From Leisingera sp. ANG-Vp (lineage in GTDB: Bacteria > Pseudomonadota > Alphaproteobacteria > Rhodobacterales > Rhodobacteraceae): a DNA stretch of 64,000 nucleotides. A program made the translations under genes and the position numbers. The stretch covers positions 116,209 to 180,208 of the forward strand of contig NZ_JWLD01000020.1 of NCBI RefSeq assembly GCF_000813725.1, written 5' to 3'. Of the stretch, positions 54,500 through 63,423 are shown one piece after another (the stretch's first letter is position 1; each line of letters opens with the position of its first letter). The notes below the pieces were generated by a model. The model was not told the DNA's origin, made no database searches, and worked only from the letters and a program-made list of their open reading frames with translations.

Positions 54500-56362
54500 A
54501 TGATACCGAACACGATCATTGCTCATGACGCCGGCGCTGTTGGAAAAGCGCCGCCGACGGCTTTGGGGTCACCTAAAAAATCATCCAATTCCAGTAGCTT
54601 CGCAGATCTTATGGCGACTCAGCCTAATGGCGGGAAGTCGGCTTCAAAAGGTCAGCCCGGGACCGGCGAATCGGCAGCATCCGAAAATGCGGCTGCAGCG
54701 GAGGGCCAGGTTCAGGCAAGTGCTGCCAATGGGTCACAGGGCGCGTCTGGCCAGGCGGCCGCAAACGGTGGTCCCGAGACCCGGTCTAATGAAACAGACT
54801 CTGGACAGGAGGGCCGCGAAGCAGAGCATGCCGACGGCCGCGCCGATGGAGCTGAACTGGAAACCGAGCTTCATGAATCCGGGCCGATGGCGGCCGACGG
54901 CGGCTCCGGCTCCGGCGCTGCGTCGGACGATGCCTTGTTTTCCGGTCTGGAAGGCGCTGATGCTGCGAGTGAAACAGCTGCCGCAGAAGAGGCATTGATT
55001 GCCAAATCTCCGGGTTCTTCCAACCCCGAAGGATCGCTCAGGTCTGAGAGTGAAGCAGGCAGAGCCGGGGGCGCGCAGGCAAAGCCGGACCAGGGTGCTG
55101 CCGTGCAGGGCGCGGGCCGCGCAGCGGAAGCGGTTCCGGGCCAGCCTCCCGTGGCGGCCGCCGCTGCAGATGGCGCTGGAGCGGCAAAAGATGCTGCTCC
55201 TCAGATGCCAGGGGGGGGGGCAGGTGGGCGCGCAGATGCCAGTTTGCAAATGGCGGTGCCCGGAACACCGGAAGCCCGGACATCAGCCGGGCACACGGTT
55301 GAGGCCGGGGCCAGCGGAGGGATTGCCCAAGCTGCCGCCAAGACCGGGGAGCTGTCCCAGGTTGGCCGCCTGCCGACGGGGGCAATCACGGCGCAGAGCG
55401 GCAACGGCACAGACGGCAGCCGGACAGTGCCAGGTTCCGGACAGAGCAATCCGCATGCCAATCCGGCCATTGGGCCTGCAACGCCTCAACAGCCGCTCCC
55501 GCAATCAGGCATTGCGGCTCCTGAAGCGGCTATGTCGGCCGGGGCTGCAGCTGTGCAAGGTGTGAAACAAGCGCTGCCGCCGGGATTGGCTGCAGTGAAG
55601 GGCGCGGGCGGGCAACCGGGATCCGGTGGCTTGCCAGCTTCCGGTGAGGCCGGTGAGACGGTGCTGGCCGAAGGCGAAGGAGCCGGTTTGAGCAGGCGTA
55701 TTGCCAGAGCTCTCGGGGACAGTGCGATTCGAATGGCTCCAACACCGTCATCGCCTCAGGTCCTGCAATCTTCTGCAGCTTTCGTGCAGCCTTTGCTGGC
55801 TGGCGGGCTGACAGGCGGAAGGACGGAAGCTGAGCTGCTTGCCGGTTCGGCAGAAACCCTGGCCGGTACGCTAGGTCTTTCCGGCGAGGTGCCCGGGCTG
55901 ACGCAGCTGCTTGCAGAAGCTTCCATCGGCACCAATGCAGCCCACCGGCCGGAAGCGCCGCGAATGATTGCAGCCCAGCTGGCCGAGGCATTTGCAGCGA
56001 AGGGCGAGCAGAAGGTCGAAGTCTCCTTGAACCCGCAGGAGCTTGGGCACGTGAGAATGCGGGTGATCGCCGCCGAATCGGGCATTACGATGGTGATCCA
56101 CACTGAGCGCCCCGAGACAGGCGATCTGATGCGCCGCCACATTCATGAACTGGCGGAGGAGTTCCGCCGCATGGGTTATGAGGATGTGTCTTTCGAGTTC
56201 AGCGGCGGCGAGGCCGGCAGCGGTCAGCCTGGGCAGGATTCGGATGGCGGCTCTGCTGCTTCCAGAACGGCCGGCGCAAACGGCACGGGCGCAGCGGACG
56301 GCAACGAACCAGAAAAGCAAAACCTCCGGCTGGGCAGTTCCGGCGTGGATATGAGGGTCTGA
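54500..56362 (+). CDS. fliK: Flagellar hook-length control protein FliK
   Basis: A 620-residue molecular ruler with a long, low-complexity Ala/Gly/Glu/Pro-rich N-terminal part (about 1-480) and the C-terminal Flg_hook domain (about 490-568): KVEVSLNPQELGHVRMRVIA, then LMRRHIHELAEEFRRMGYED. FliK is secreted during hook growth and then makes FlhB change substrate. A run of ten G residues (55211-55220) encodes residues 238-241 and is prone to slippage. GGAAG lies 6 bases before ATG. It is followed 4 bases later by flgD. The long disordered region suits a ruler; length varies freely in this family. Confidence 0.9.
   Translation: MIPNTIIAHDAGAVGKAPPTALGSPKKSSNSSSFADLMATQPNGGKSASKGQPGTGESAASENAAAAEGQVQASAANGSQGASGQAAANGGPETRSNETDSGQEGREAEHADGRADGAELETELHESGPMAADGGSGSGAASDDALFSGLEGADAASETAAAEEALIAKSPGSSNPEGSLRSESEAGRAGGAQAKPDQGAAVQGAGRAAEAVPGQPPVAAAAADGAGAAKDAAPQMPGGGAGGRADASLQMAVPGTPEARTSAGHTVEAGASGGIAQAAAKTGELSQVGRLPTGAITAQSGNGTDGSRTVPGSGQSNPHANPAIGPATPQQPLPQSGIAAPEAAMSAGAAAVQGVKQALPPGLAAVKGAGGQPGSGGLPASGEAGETVLAEGEGAGLSRRIARALGDSAIRMAPTPSSPQVLQSSAAFVQPLLAGGLTGGRTEAELLAGSAETLAGTLGLSGEVPGLTQLLAEASIGTNAAHRPEAPRMIAAQLAEAFAAKGEQKVEVSLNPQELGHVRMRVIAAESGITMVIHTERPETGDLMRRHIHELAEEFRRMGYEDVSFEFSGGEAGSGQPGQDSDGGSAASRTAGANGTGAADGNEPEKQNLRLGSSGVDMRV
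55211..55220 (+). repeat. G10 homopolymer inside fliK
   Basis: Ten consecutive G within the coding region. A change of one base would shift the frame before the Flg_hook domain and inactivate FliK. Confidence 0.9.
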
Positions 56363-56366
56363 TCAG

Positions 56367-57038
56367 ATGACAACACCAATCACTTCCGGCAGCGGCGCCG
56401 GGCAGCCGCTGCCGCAGGCATCTTCCCAGCAAACTTCCGGCCTCACGTCGGATTTTGACACTTTCATCAAAATGCTGACTGCGCAGGCGACGAATCAGGA
56501 TCCGTTGGAGCCGCTGGATTCGACCGAATATGCTGCACAGCTGGCGCAGTTCTCTATGGTTGAGCAGCAAACCCAGACCAACACGCTTCTGGAAGGCCTG
56601 CAATCGCAGCTGGGCCTGGCCAATATGGCTGCTCTGTCCGGCTGGGTCGGGATGGAAGCCAGGGCTGTGGCACCTGGCTACTTTGATGGCAGCAACAAAA
56701 TTACCATTGCCCCGAACCCTGCCGCGGCTGCGGATTCCGTGACACTGGTGGTTAAAGATGCCAATGACACCGAAGTGCAGCGCATCAGCTTGCCGGTTTC
56801 AGCCGAACCCTATGAATGGGATGGGCTGGACAGCGACGGCAACCCGCTTGAAGCCGGGGAATATGCCTTTGTCGTTGAAAGCCGAAAGGATGATGAAGTG
56901 CTGCTGGAAGAATACGCCGAGATTTACTTCAAGGTGAATGAAACCAGGATGCAGGGCGGTGAAGTGGGCCTGATCACCGAGGGCGGTTCGGTGGTGCTGG
57001 CCTCCTCCGTTAGCGCGCTGCGTGACCCCAATGCCTGA
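56367..57038 (+). CDS. flgD: Hook-capping protein FlgD
   Basis: A 223-residue scaffold for hook assembly. The N-terminal motif FDTFIKMLTAQATNQDPLEP with STEYAAQLAQFSMVEQQTQT is diagnostic. The C-terminal half contains the FlgD Ig-like/Tudor-like region (PYEWDGLDSDGNPLEAGEYA). It lies 4 bases after fliK and closes the flagellar island. Its partner FlgE is encoded at 26435. Confidence 0.95.
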   Translation: MTTPITSGSGAGQPLPQASSQQTSGLTSDFDTFIKMLTAQATNQDPLEPLDSTEYAAQLAQFSMVEQQTQTNTLLEGLQSQLGLANMAALSGWVGMEARAVAPGYFDGSNKITIAPNPAAAADSVTLVVKDANDTEVQRISLPVSAEPYEWDGLDSDGNPLEAGEYAFVVESRKDDEVLLEEYAEIYFKVNETRMQGGEVGLITEGGSVVLASSVSALRDPNA

Positions 57039-57147
57039 TCCGGCGGTATGCGCGGGCAGAAAATCTGTCTAAGAACGGGGCGGTACAACTCTGGAGACCG
57101 CCCTGCAACTGCTGCCTGACCAGTTCGAAACCCGTTTTTTTGCGTAT

Positions 57148-57963
57148 TTGGCCGCAACGGGTCTGCATGTTCCCGCTCCCCGGCGCCTGGCCGGCGGGCG
57201 GTCTAATCATGTCTGGCGGGCCGGCGCGCTGGTGATCAAGCTTTATGCCAAGGAAGGTGCAAATCCGCTGTTTGCCAACGACCCTGCGCGGGAGATTGCA
57301 ATACTGACAGCGCTCTCCGGAACCGGGATGGTGCCCTCGATGGTGCAGACCGGTGCATTTGAAGGACATGAATGGCTGGGCTATGCACATGTCAACGGCA
57401 ATCCCTGGCAAGAAGACACCGGCCATGTGGCGCAACTGCTGGGTCGGCTGCATGACCTGGCGCCGCCGCCAGGGCTGCCGCCCGGCGTGAATGGCAGCGC
57501 GGAGCTGGAGCGGCAAACCGAGGCCATTCTTGCACTTTGCCGCGATCAGGACGGGCTGGCGGCTTTGCGGCCGCTGGGACGGGTTCCGCCGCTGGCGCAG
57601 CCGGTGCTCATTCATGGCGACCCGGTGCCTGGCAACCTTCTGGCCCATGACGGCACGCTGACGCTGATCGACTGGCAATGCCCGCAGGTCGGCGACCCGG
57701 CGGAGGATCTTGCTCTCTTCCTGTCGCCGGCCATGCAACTGATGTACCGCGGCGTGCCGCTGTCCAAGGCTGAGGCAGATGTCTTCCTAACCGCCTATCC
57801 AGACCCGCGGACTGCTGGCAGGACGCTTGCCCTGATGCCCTGGTTCCATTGGCGCATGGCTGCTTACTGCTTGTGGCGTTCCGAACGCGGCGATGCGAAG
57901 GACCGGCAGGCTTTCGAGCTGGAGCTGGCGGCCCTTCAGTCCATCAGGCCGAGAAACGCATAA
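57148..57963 (+). CDS. APH-family phosphotransferase (choline/thiamine kinase-like)
   Basis: A 271-residue aminoglycoside-phosphotransferase-fold kinase. The catalytic loop HGDPVPGN and the metal-binding LIDWQ are present, as in choline, ethanolamine and thiamine kinases. The N-terminal GGRSNHVWRAGALVIKLY forms the nucleotide-binding part. The start is uncertain: the frame is open from 57073 and contains no ATG or GTG before this TTG; CTG at 57091 (LETALQLLP) is another candidate that would add 19 residues. The 3' end overlaps the convergent oxidoreductase gene by 28 bases. The substrate is not resolved. Confidence 0.75.
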   Translation: MAATGLHVPAPRRLAGGRSNHVWRAGALVIKLYAKEGANPLFANDPAREIAILTALSGTGMVPSMVQTGAFEGHEWLGYAHVNGNPWQEDTGHVAQLLGRLHDLAPPPGLPPGVNGSAELERQTEAILALCRDQDGLAALRPLGRVPPLAQPVLIHGDPVPGNLLAHDGTLTLIDWQCPQVGDPAEDLALFLSPAMQLMYRGVPLSKAEADVFLTAYPDPRTAGRTLALMPWFHWRMAAYCLWRSERGDAKDRQAFELELAALQSIRPRNA

Positions 57964-59255
57964 GCTGGCGGCATCAGAACCCTCCGGGCCCGGCCAAAGG
58001 GAAAACGTGCCATTTTCTGCACGACCGGAGAATAGGGCAGGTCCGGCTTGCGCCCCTGAACCAGATCGCTCAGCAGGCGGCCGGAATAGCTGCCCATGGC
58101 GACGCCGTTTCCATGATAGCAAAGGCCCGCAAACATGCCGGGGCGGTCCGGCACCGGGCCGATAAAGGGCACAAGATTGCGCGACAGGCAGACCATGCCG
58201 GACCAGCAATGGGTGGCCTCGACTCCGCGCCAGTCTGGAAACATCGCGTCGAAATCCTGCCGCAGCTTGCGCCGGATCCCGGCCTCGGCCCGCGGCGAGG
58301 CGAGCAGCCCGCCGCGCATCCCGAACAGGAAGCGATTGTCCGGCATCAGCCGGAAATAGTGCAGCAGGTTGCGGGTGTCATAGGCCATCTGGTGCGAGAA
58401 CCAGCCTTGCGCCTGCAGCTCTTCCTGCGACAGGGGCCGGGTGACCATGACCGTGGACTGCGTGGGCATATACCGCCCGGCGAGCCAGTCCGGCAGATCC
58501 TCGGAGGAATAGCCATTGGTGGCGATGATAACCTTGGTTGCCCGCAATACTCCCTTGTTAGTCTCTATTTCATACCTGCCGCTGGCTTGATTTGCGGCCA
58601 AGGCGGCGCTGTGTTGAAACAGTTTTGCCCCGGCCTTCTGGGCTGCCGCGGCCAGGCCGAACAAATACTTGCGCGGGTTCAAAGCAAAGCCAACAGGTGT
58701 CGTCAGAGCCGCATGGAAACTGCCGTTCAGCCCCTTGTCCCTCAGCTGGCCTCGGGTCAGGAAGTCGGGCTCCTCCCCCTGCTGCCGCATCGCTTCGGCC
58801 TCAGCCGAAAGACGCGCTGCCGCTTTTTCGCTGTGGGCCAGCTGGGTCTCGCCCTGCGAATGGGTGTCGGCATCAATGCCATGGGTTTCCAGCAGTCCAC
58901 GCACCAAATGCACTGCGGCTTCTTCGCTGGCATCGTAAGTGTCGGCAGCTGCCTTGCCAAAGAACCGCCGCATGCTGCTGCCTGAGAGTTTTGATCCGCC
59001 CAGGCAGCAGAACCCGCCATTGCGCCCAGAAGCGCCCCAGCCCGGGGTCTCCGCTTCCAGCAGCGCAACCGAAACCCCGGCCTCTGCCAGATGCAGTGCG
59101 GCCGACATACCAGTGAAGCCGCCGCCGATGATGGCGACATCTGCATCAGTATCACCTTGCAGCACCGGCCAGTCCGGTGCTGCGATGGTCTCATCCCACC
59201 AGCAGTTGCTGCGCGGTTCGGGACCGTAGGCGTAATCGGAGTAGATCCGGCGCAT
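57936..59255 (-). CDS. FAD-dependent oxidoreductase, PuuB/OrdL-like (gamma-glutamylputrescine oxidase family)
   Basis: A 439-residue flavoprotein of the DAO family. The N-terminal dinucleotide-binding motif ADVAIIGGGFTGMSAALHLA (38-57) with the acidic end LLEAE is followed by GWGASGRNGGF, typical of PuuB/OrdL. Members oxidise gamma-glutamylputrescine or secondary amines. It is the last gene of the potF-G-H-I unit and overlaps potI by one base (TGATG). The linkage suggests oxidation of the imported polyamine or a derivative; no puuA or puuC is in view. Confidence 0.82.
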   Translation of the reverse strand: MRRIYSDYAYGPEPRSNCWWDETIAAPDWPVLQGDTDADVAIIGGGFTGMSAALHLAEAGVSVALLEAETPGWGASGRNGGFCCLGGSKLSGSSMRRFFGKAAADTYDASEEAAVHLVRGLLETHGIDADTHSQGETQLAHSEKAAARLSAEAEAMRQQGEEPDFLTRGQLRDKGLNGSFHAALTTPVGFALNPRKYLFGLAAAAQKAGAKLFQHSAALAANQASGRYEIETNKGVLRATKVIIATNGYSSEDLPDWLAGRYMPTQSTVMVTRPLSQEELQAQGWFSHQMAYDTRNLLHYFRLMPDNRFLFGMRGGLLASPRAEAGIRRKLRQDFDAMFPDWRGVEATHCWSGMVCLSRNLVPFIGPVPDRPGMFAGLCYHGNGVAMGSYSGRLLSDLVQGRKPDLPYSPVVQKMARFPFGRARRVLMPPAYAFLGLMD

Positions 59256-60070
59256 CAGGTCCGCACCGCTTCCATCTCCTCGCGCTTCTGCTTGGCCACC
59301 TGATGCTTGGTCACGAGCGAGGCGGTGATCACGCCGACGGTGACAATGGCAATCATGATCGTCGACAGCGCGTTGATCTCAGGCGAAACGCCCAGGCGCA
59401 CGGCCGAGAAGATCTTGATCGGCAGGGTGGTGGCCGACGGGCCGGAGGTGAAAGAGGCAATCACCAGATCGTCCAGCGACAGGGTGAAGGCCAGAAGCCA
59501 GCCGGAAATCACCGCAGGTGCAATGATCGGCAGGGTGACCAGCCGGAATGCCTCGGAGGCCGAGCAGCCCAAATCCAGCGCAGCCTCTTCCAGCGACCGG
59601 TCAAAGGTCACCAGCCGCGAGGACACCACCACCGAGACATAGCACATGGCAAATGTCGTATGCGCCAGCACGATGGTGAAGACACCGCGGTCCAGGCCGA
59701 TGCCAATGAACAGCAGCAGCAGCGACAGGCCGGTGATCACCTCGGGCATCACCAGCGGCGCATAGATCATGCCGGAGAACAGCGTCCGCCCCATGAACCT
59801 CCCGCCGCGCACCAGCACATAGGCTGCGATGGTACCCAGCACGGTGGCCAGCGTGGAGGAGAAGACGGCAACCTTCAATGTCACCCAGGCTGCGTTCAGG
59901 AACGCCTCGTTCTGCAGCAGCTCTCCGTACCATTTGGTCGAGAACCCCGCCCAGACGGTGACCAGCTTGCTTTCGTTGAAGCTGAAGATCACCAGGATCA
60001 CCATCGGGATGTAAAGGAAGGCAAAGCCCAGGGTCAGCGATACGGCGTTAAACCAGCTCATACGGTTCAT
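59255..60070 (-). CDS. potI: Polyamine-type ABC transporter permease PotI
   Basis: A 271-residue inner-membrane permease with six predicted helices. The EAA loop EEAALDLGCSASEAFRLVTLP is typical of spermidine/putrescine permeases. ATG at 60070 overlaps the potH stop (ATGA); the longer open frame upstream is discarded because it lies inside potH. It forms a heterodimeric channel with PotH. Confidence 0.9.
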   Translation of the reverse strand: MNRMSWFNAVSLTLGFAFLYIPMVILVIFSFNESKLVTVWAGFSTKWYGELLQNEAFLNAAWVTLKVAVFSSTLATVLGTIAAYVLVRGGRFMGRTLFSGMIYAPLVMPEVITGLSLLLLFIGIGLDRGVFTIVLAHTTFAMCYVSVVVSSRLVTFDRSLEEAALDLGCSASEAFRLVTLPIIAPAVISGWLLAFTLSLDDLVIASFTSGPSATTLPIKIFSAVRLGVSPEINALSTIMIAIVTVGVITASLVTKHQVAKQKREEMEAVRT

Positions 60071-60948
60071 TGCTCTGCCTCCTGCTGTTTCTGCTGGTTG
60101 CGCTGGAACAGCACAATCGGGATGACAAGCAGCAGCAGCAGAACCACCGCCACCGCGGATGCTACGGGCCAGTCGCGGTTGGAGAAGAATTCCTCCCACA
60201 GCACCTTGCCGATCATCAGCGTGTTGGAGCCGCCCAAGAGCGACGGGATCACGAACTCACCCAGCACCGGGATGAAGACCAGGAAGCTGCCGGCGATGAT
60301 GCCGTTTTTGGACAGCGGAATGGTCACCAGCCAGAAGGCCGACAGGCGCGAGCAGCCCAGGTCTTCAGCGGCTTCGATCAGCGATCCGTCCAGCCGCTCC
60401 AGTGCCGAGTAGATCGGCAGGATCATGAACGGCAGATAGGTGTAGACGATGCCGATATAGACGGCGGAGTTGGTGTTGAGGATCGTCAGCGGCTCGGAAA
60501 TGATCCCGGTCCACATCAGGAACTGGTTGAGGAAACCCTCGTTCGACAGGATTCCCATCCATGCATAGACGCGGATCAGGAAGGAGGTCCAGAACGGCAG
60601 GATCACCAGCATCATCAGCGTCGGGCGCCACTCGGCCGGCGCACGCGCCATGCCATAGGCGATCGGGTAGCCTGCCAGCAGGGTGAAGAAGGTCGAGATG
60701 AGCGCGATCTTCAGCGAGCTCAGGTAGGCTTTCCAATAGAGGTCGTCTTCGGTCAGGAAGACAAAGTTCTCGAAGTCCAGCTCGGCAATGAAGGCGCGGA
60801 TGCCTTCGGCCCAGTCGAACTGCGGGAAATAGGGCGGACGGGCAATGGCCGCATCCGACAGCGAGATTTTCAGGACGATGGCAAAAGGCACCAGAAACAG
60901 CGCCAGAAGCCAGACATAGGGGATGGCGATCAGGAAATAGCGGCGCAT
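60067..60948 (-). CDS. potH: Polyamine-type ABC transporter permease PotH
   Basis: A 293-residue permease with six predicted helices and the EAA loop IEAAEDLGCSRLSAFWLVTI. The N-terminal YFLIAIPYVWLLALFLVPFA helix and the periplasmic loop before helix 2 are typical. It overlaps potG and potI. Confidence 0.9.
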   Translation of the reverse strand: MRRYFLIAIPYVWLLALFLVPFAIVLKISLSDAAIARPPYFPQFDWAEGIRAFIAELDFENFVFLTEDDLYWKAYLSSLKIALISTFFTLLAGYPIAYGMARAPAEWRPTLMMLVILPFWTSFLIRVYAWMGILSNEGFLNQFLMWTGIISEPLTILNTNSAVYIGIVYTYLPFMILPIYSALERLDGSLIEAAEDLGCSRLSAFWLVTIPLSKNGIIAGSFLVFIPVLGEFVIPSLLGGSNTLMIGKVLWEEFFSNRDWPVASAVAVVLLLLLVIPIVLFQRNQQKQQEAEQ

Positions 60949-62075
60949 CAGTCTGCCAGCAGAACGCCTGCCGTGGCGGTCCAGGACAGCCAGACAGTGT
61001 CTTCCCAGGTGAACGCGCGGCGGGCGATGCGGCGGGTGTTGGCGGCCTGCGCCTTGATCACCGCGCCGGTCGGCAGCTCCACATGGTAGGTGGAGATATT
61101 GCCGAGATAGGCGATATCCAGAATGCGGCCCTGCACGGCATTATCTGCCGCTTCCGGCTTGTCGGCGCTGATCGAGACCTTCTCGGGCCGGATCGCCAGG
61201 TGGCATTTCTGCCCGTCGGAGAAGCCGTTGGGCGATTGCACCGCCAGCGGTTCGTGGCCTTCATGCCAGGACATGGCGTAGACGTCGCTGCCATTGGGTT
61301 TGGCGGTGCCTTCGATCAGGTTCACATCTCCAATGAAATCAGCAACATAGACGGAATTCGGTGTTTCATAGATCCGGTCCGGCGTGGCGACCTGGATGAT
61401 CTTGCCGTGGTCCATTACCGCGACGCGGGAGGCCACGGTCATCGCCTCTTCCTGGTCGTGGGTCACGATCACAAAAGTGGTGCCGGTCTTTTCCTGGATG
61501 TCCATCAGCTCAAACTGGGTTTCCTGGCGCAGCTTCTTGTCCAGCGCGCCGAGCGGTTCGTCCAGCAGCAGCAGTTTCGGGTGTTTCGCCAGCGAGCGCG
61601 CCAGTGCAACCCGCTGCCGCTGGCCGCCTGAGATCTGATGCGGCTTGCGGCGGGCGAATTTCTCCAGCCGTGTCAGCCGCAGCATCTCGTCGACGCGGTC
61701 GTCGATGTCATGCTTGGGCATTTTCTCGCGCTTCAGGCCGAAGGCGATGTTTTCCCAGACCGACAGATGCGGGAACAGCGCGTAGGACTGGAACATCATG
61801 TTCACCGCGCGCTTGTTCGGCGGCACCGGGGCGATGTCCTGCCCGGCCAAGTGAATGGTGCCTTCGGTCGGGGTTTCAAAGCCCGCCAGCATCCGCATCA
61901 GCGTGGTCTTGCCGCAGCCTGACGGGCCCAGCAGCGCGTAGAACTCGCGCTCGTAGATGTCGATGGTCAGGTTGTCGATGGCGGTGAACTCACCATAGCG
62001 TTTGGTGACGTTCTGGAAGTGGATCAAGGGCTTTGCCTCGGGATCATTCCAGGGTTCGAAAGCGGAAGTAGTCAA
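60948..62075 (-). CDS. potG: Polyamine-type ABC transporter ATPase PotG/PotA
   Basis: A 375-residue ATPase with Walker A GPSGCGKTT (50-58), signature ISGGQRQR, Walker B LLLDEPLGALD, H-loop VTHDQEEA, and a C-terminal TOBE domain (about 290-375). It energises PotHI. It follows potF by 117 bases across a hairpin and overlaps potH by one base. Confidence 0.93.
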   Translation of the reverse strand: MTTSAFEPWNDPEAKPLIHFQNVTKRYGEFTAIDNLTIDIYEREFYALLGPSGCGKTTLMRMLAGFETPTEGTIHLAGQDIAPVPPNKRAVNMMFQSYALFPHLSVWENIAFGLKREKMPKHDIDDRVDEMLRLTRLEKFARRKPHQISGGQRQRVALARSLAKHPKLLLLDEPLGALDKKLRQETQFELMDIQEKTGTTFVIVTHDQEEAMTVASRVAVMDHGKIIQVATPDRIYETPNSVYVADFIGDVNLIEGTAKPNGSDVYAMSWHEGHEPLAVQSPNGFSDGQKCHLAIRPEKVSISADKPEAADNAVQGRILDIAYLGNISTYHVELPTGAVIKAQAANTRRIARRAFTWEDTVWLSWTATAGVLLAD

Positions 62076-62152
62076 GCCGGGCCTCTTCTGCGATGTGTCG
62101 CGCGAATGTCTCGGAGGGCCGCGCGTGGTGTTCCCCAGGCGCGTCAGGAAAT

Positions 62153-62175
62153 GCGGGGCGCCTGAGACGCCCCGC
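62153..62175 (-). terminator. Hairpin between potF and potG
   Basis: GCGGGGCG / CGCCCCGC with a 7-base loop, 17 bases after the potF stop, followed on the minus strand by ATTTCC. It is probably a partial terminator that keeps potF expression above the rest of the operon. Confidence 0.65.
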
Positions 62176-62192
62176 CGGTCATGTGCGGCAGA

Positions 62193-63281
62193 TCAGGTGC
62201 CGGATTTGACCTTGGTCCACAGGCGCGTCACCGCGCGCTGGGTTTTCGCCGGGTACGGCGTGGTGATGTAGGTGTTGGCCATGGTTGCCTCATCCGGGTA
62301 GATCGCCGGATCGTCGATCACGTCGGATTCCAGGAACTCCTGCGAGGCCTTGTTGCCGTTGGCGTAGTAAACATAGTTCGACGCTGCCGCCATGTTGTTG
62401 GCGTCCATGATGAAGTTCAGGAACTTATGCGCGGCATCCGGGTTTGGCGCGTCGACCGGGATCGCCATCTGGTCGAACCACATCAGCGAGCCTTCGGCGA
62501 AGGGGTGGTATTCGATCTCGACACCGTTGTCGGCTTCGGCAGCACGGTCACGCGCCTGCAGCACGTCGCCGGACCAGCCAACAGCCACGCAAATATCGCC
62601 GTTTGCCAGCGCGTTGATGTATTCCGAGCTGTGGAACTTCTGAATATGCGGGCGCACCGCGGTTAGGACCGGCTCGGCCTTGGCAATGACGTCCTTGTCA
62701 TGGCTGTCCGGGTTTTCGCCCAGATAGCGCAGCGCCATCGGGATGATTTCGGTCGGGGCGTCTAGGAAATGCACGCCGCAGGCTGCCAGTTTTTCGATGT
62801 TTTCGGGCTTCAGCACCAGATCCATGCTGTTCAGAGCAACATCGTCTCCCAGGATCTCGCGGACCTTGCCGACATTCACGCCCAGGCCGGTGGTGCCCCA
62901 CATGTAGTTGATCGAATAGGCGTTGTCCGGGTCATAGCCCGCGGTGCGGTCCTGGATCACATCCCAGAGGTTGCCGGAGTTGGGCAGTTTGGAGGCGTCC
63001 AGCTTCTGGAAGGCGCCGGCCTGGATCTGGCGCTGCAGGAACGAGCCCGTCGGCACCACCACGTCATAGCCGGAGCTGCCGGCCAGCATTTTGGTTTCCA
63101 GAAGCTCATTGCTGTCGAACACGTCATAGATCAGGTCGATGCCGGTTTCGGCCTCGAACTTTTCCAGCAGGCTTTCGTCGATATAGTCGGACCAGTTGTA
63201 GACGCGCACCTCTTCAGCAGAGGCGGCGGCGGCCGTGCCGAGGGCAACGACGGCGGTCATGGTCATCGTCTTCAGTGTCAT
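62193..63281 (-). CDS. potF: Polyamine-type periplasmic binding protein PotF/PotD
   Basis: A 362-residue exported binding protein. The signal peptide is 1-22 (GTAAAASA) and the mature protein starts EEVRVYNWSDYIDESLLEKF, the standard PotF/PotD beginning. VPTGSFLQRQIQAGAFQKLD and VGWSGDVLQARDRA are further family features. ATG at 63281 has GGGAGA at correct spacing; upstream in-frame ATGs lack this. It heads the minus-strand unit and is divergent from a GntR-type regulator. Putrescine is the most likely ligand class. Confidence 0.92.
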   Translation of the reverse strand: MTLKTMTMTAVVALGTAAAASAEEVRVYNWSDYIDESLLEKFEAETGIDLIYDVFDSNELLETKMLAGSSGYDVVVPTGSFLQRQIQAGAFQKLDASKLPNSGNLWDVIQDRTAGYDPDNAYSINYMWGTTGLGVNVGKVREILGDDVALNSMDLVLKPENIEKLAACGVHFLDAPTEIIPMALRYLGENPDSHDKDVIAKAEPVLTAVRPHIQKFHSSEYINALANGDICVAVGWSGDVLQARDRAAEADNGVEIEYHPFAEGSLMWFDQMAIPVDAPNPDAAHKFLNFIMDANNMAAASNYVYYANGNKASQEFLESDVIDDPAIYPDEATMANTYITTPYPAKTQRAVTRLWTKVKSGT

Positions 63282-63423
63282 GAAATTCTCCCTGTGCATG
63301 CCGGCTTCCAGGTCCGGCTGTGGTGAGATTTGATCAAGTTTTGCCGCATTCGGCAATACTCTTTATGTTTTCACTTGGGTAAAACTGGTGCAAGCTGGCC
63401 AAAATCGAGGAGGAAAACCCCAG

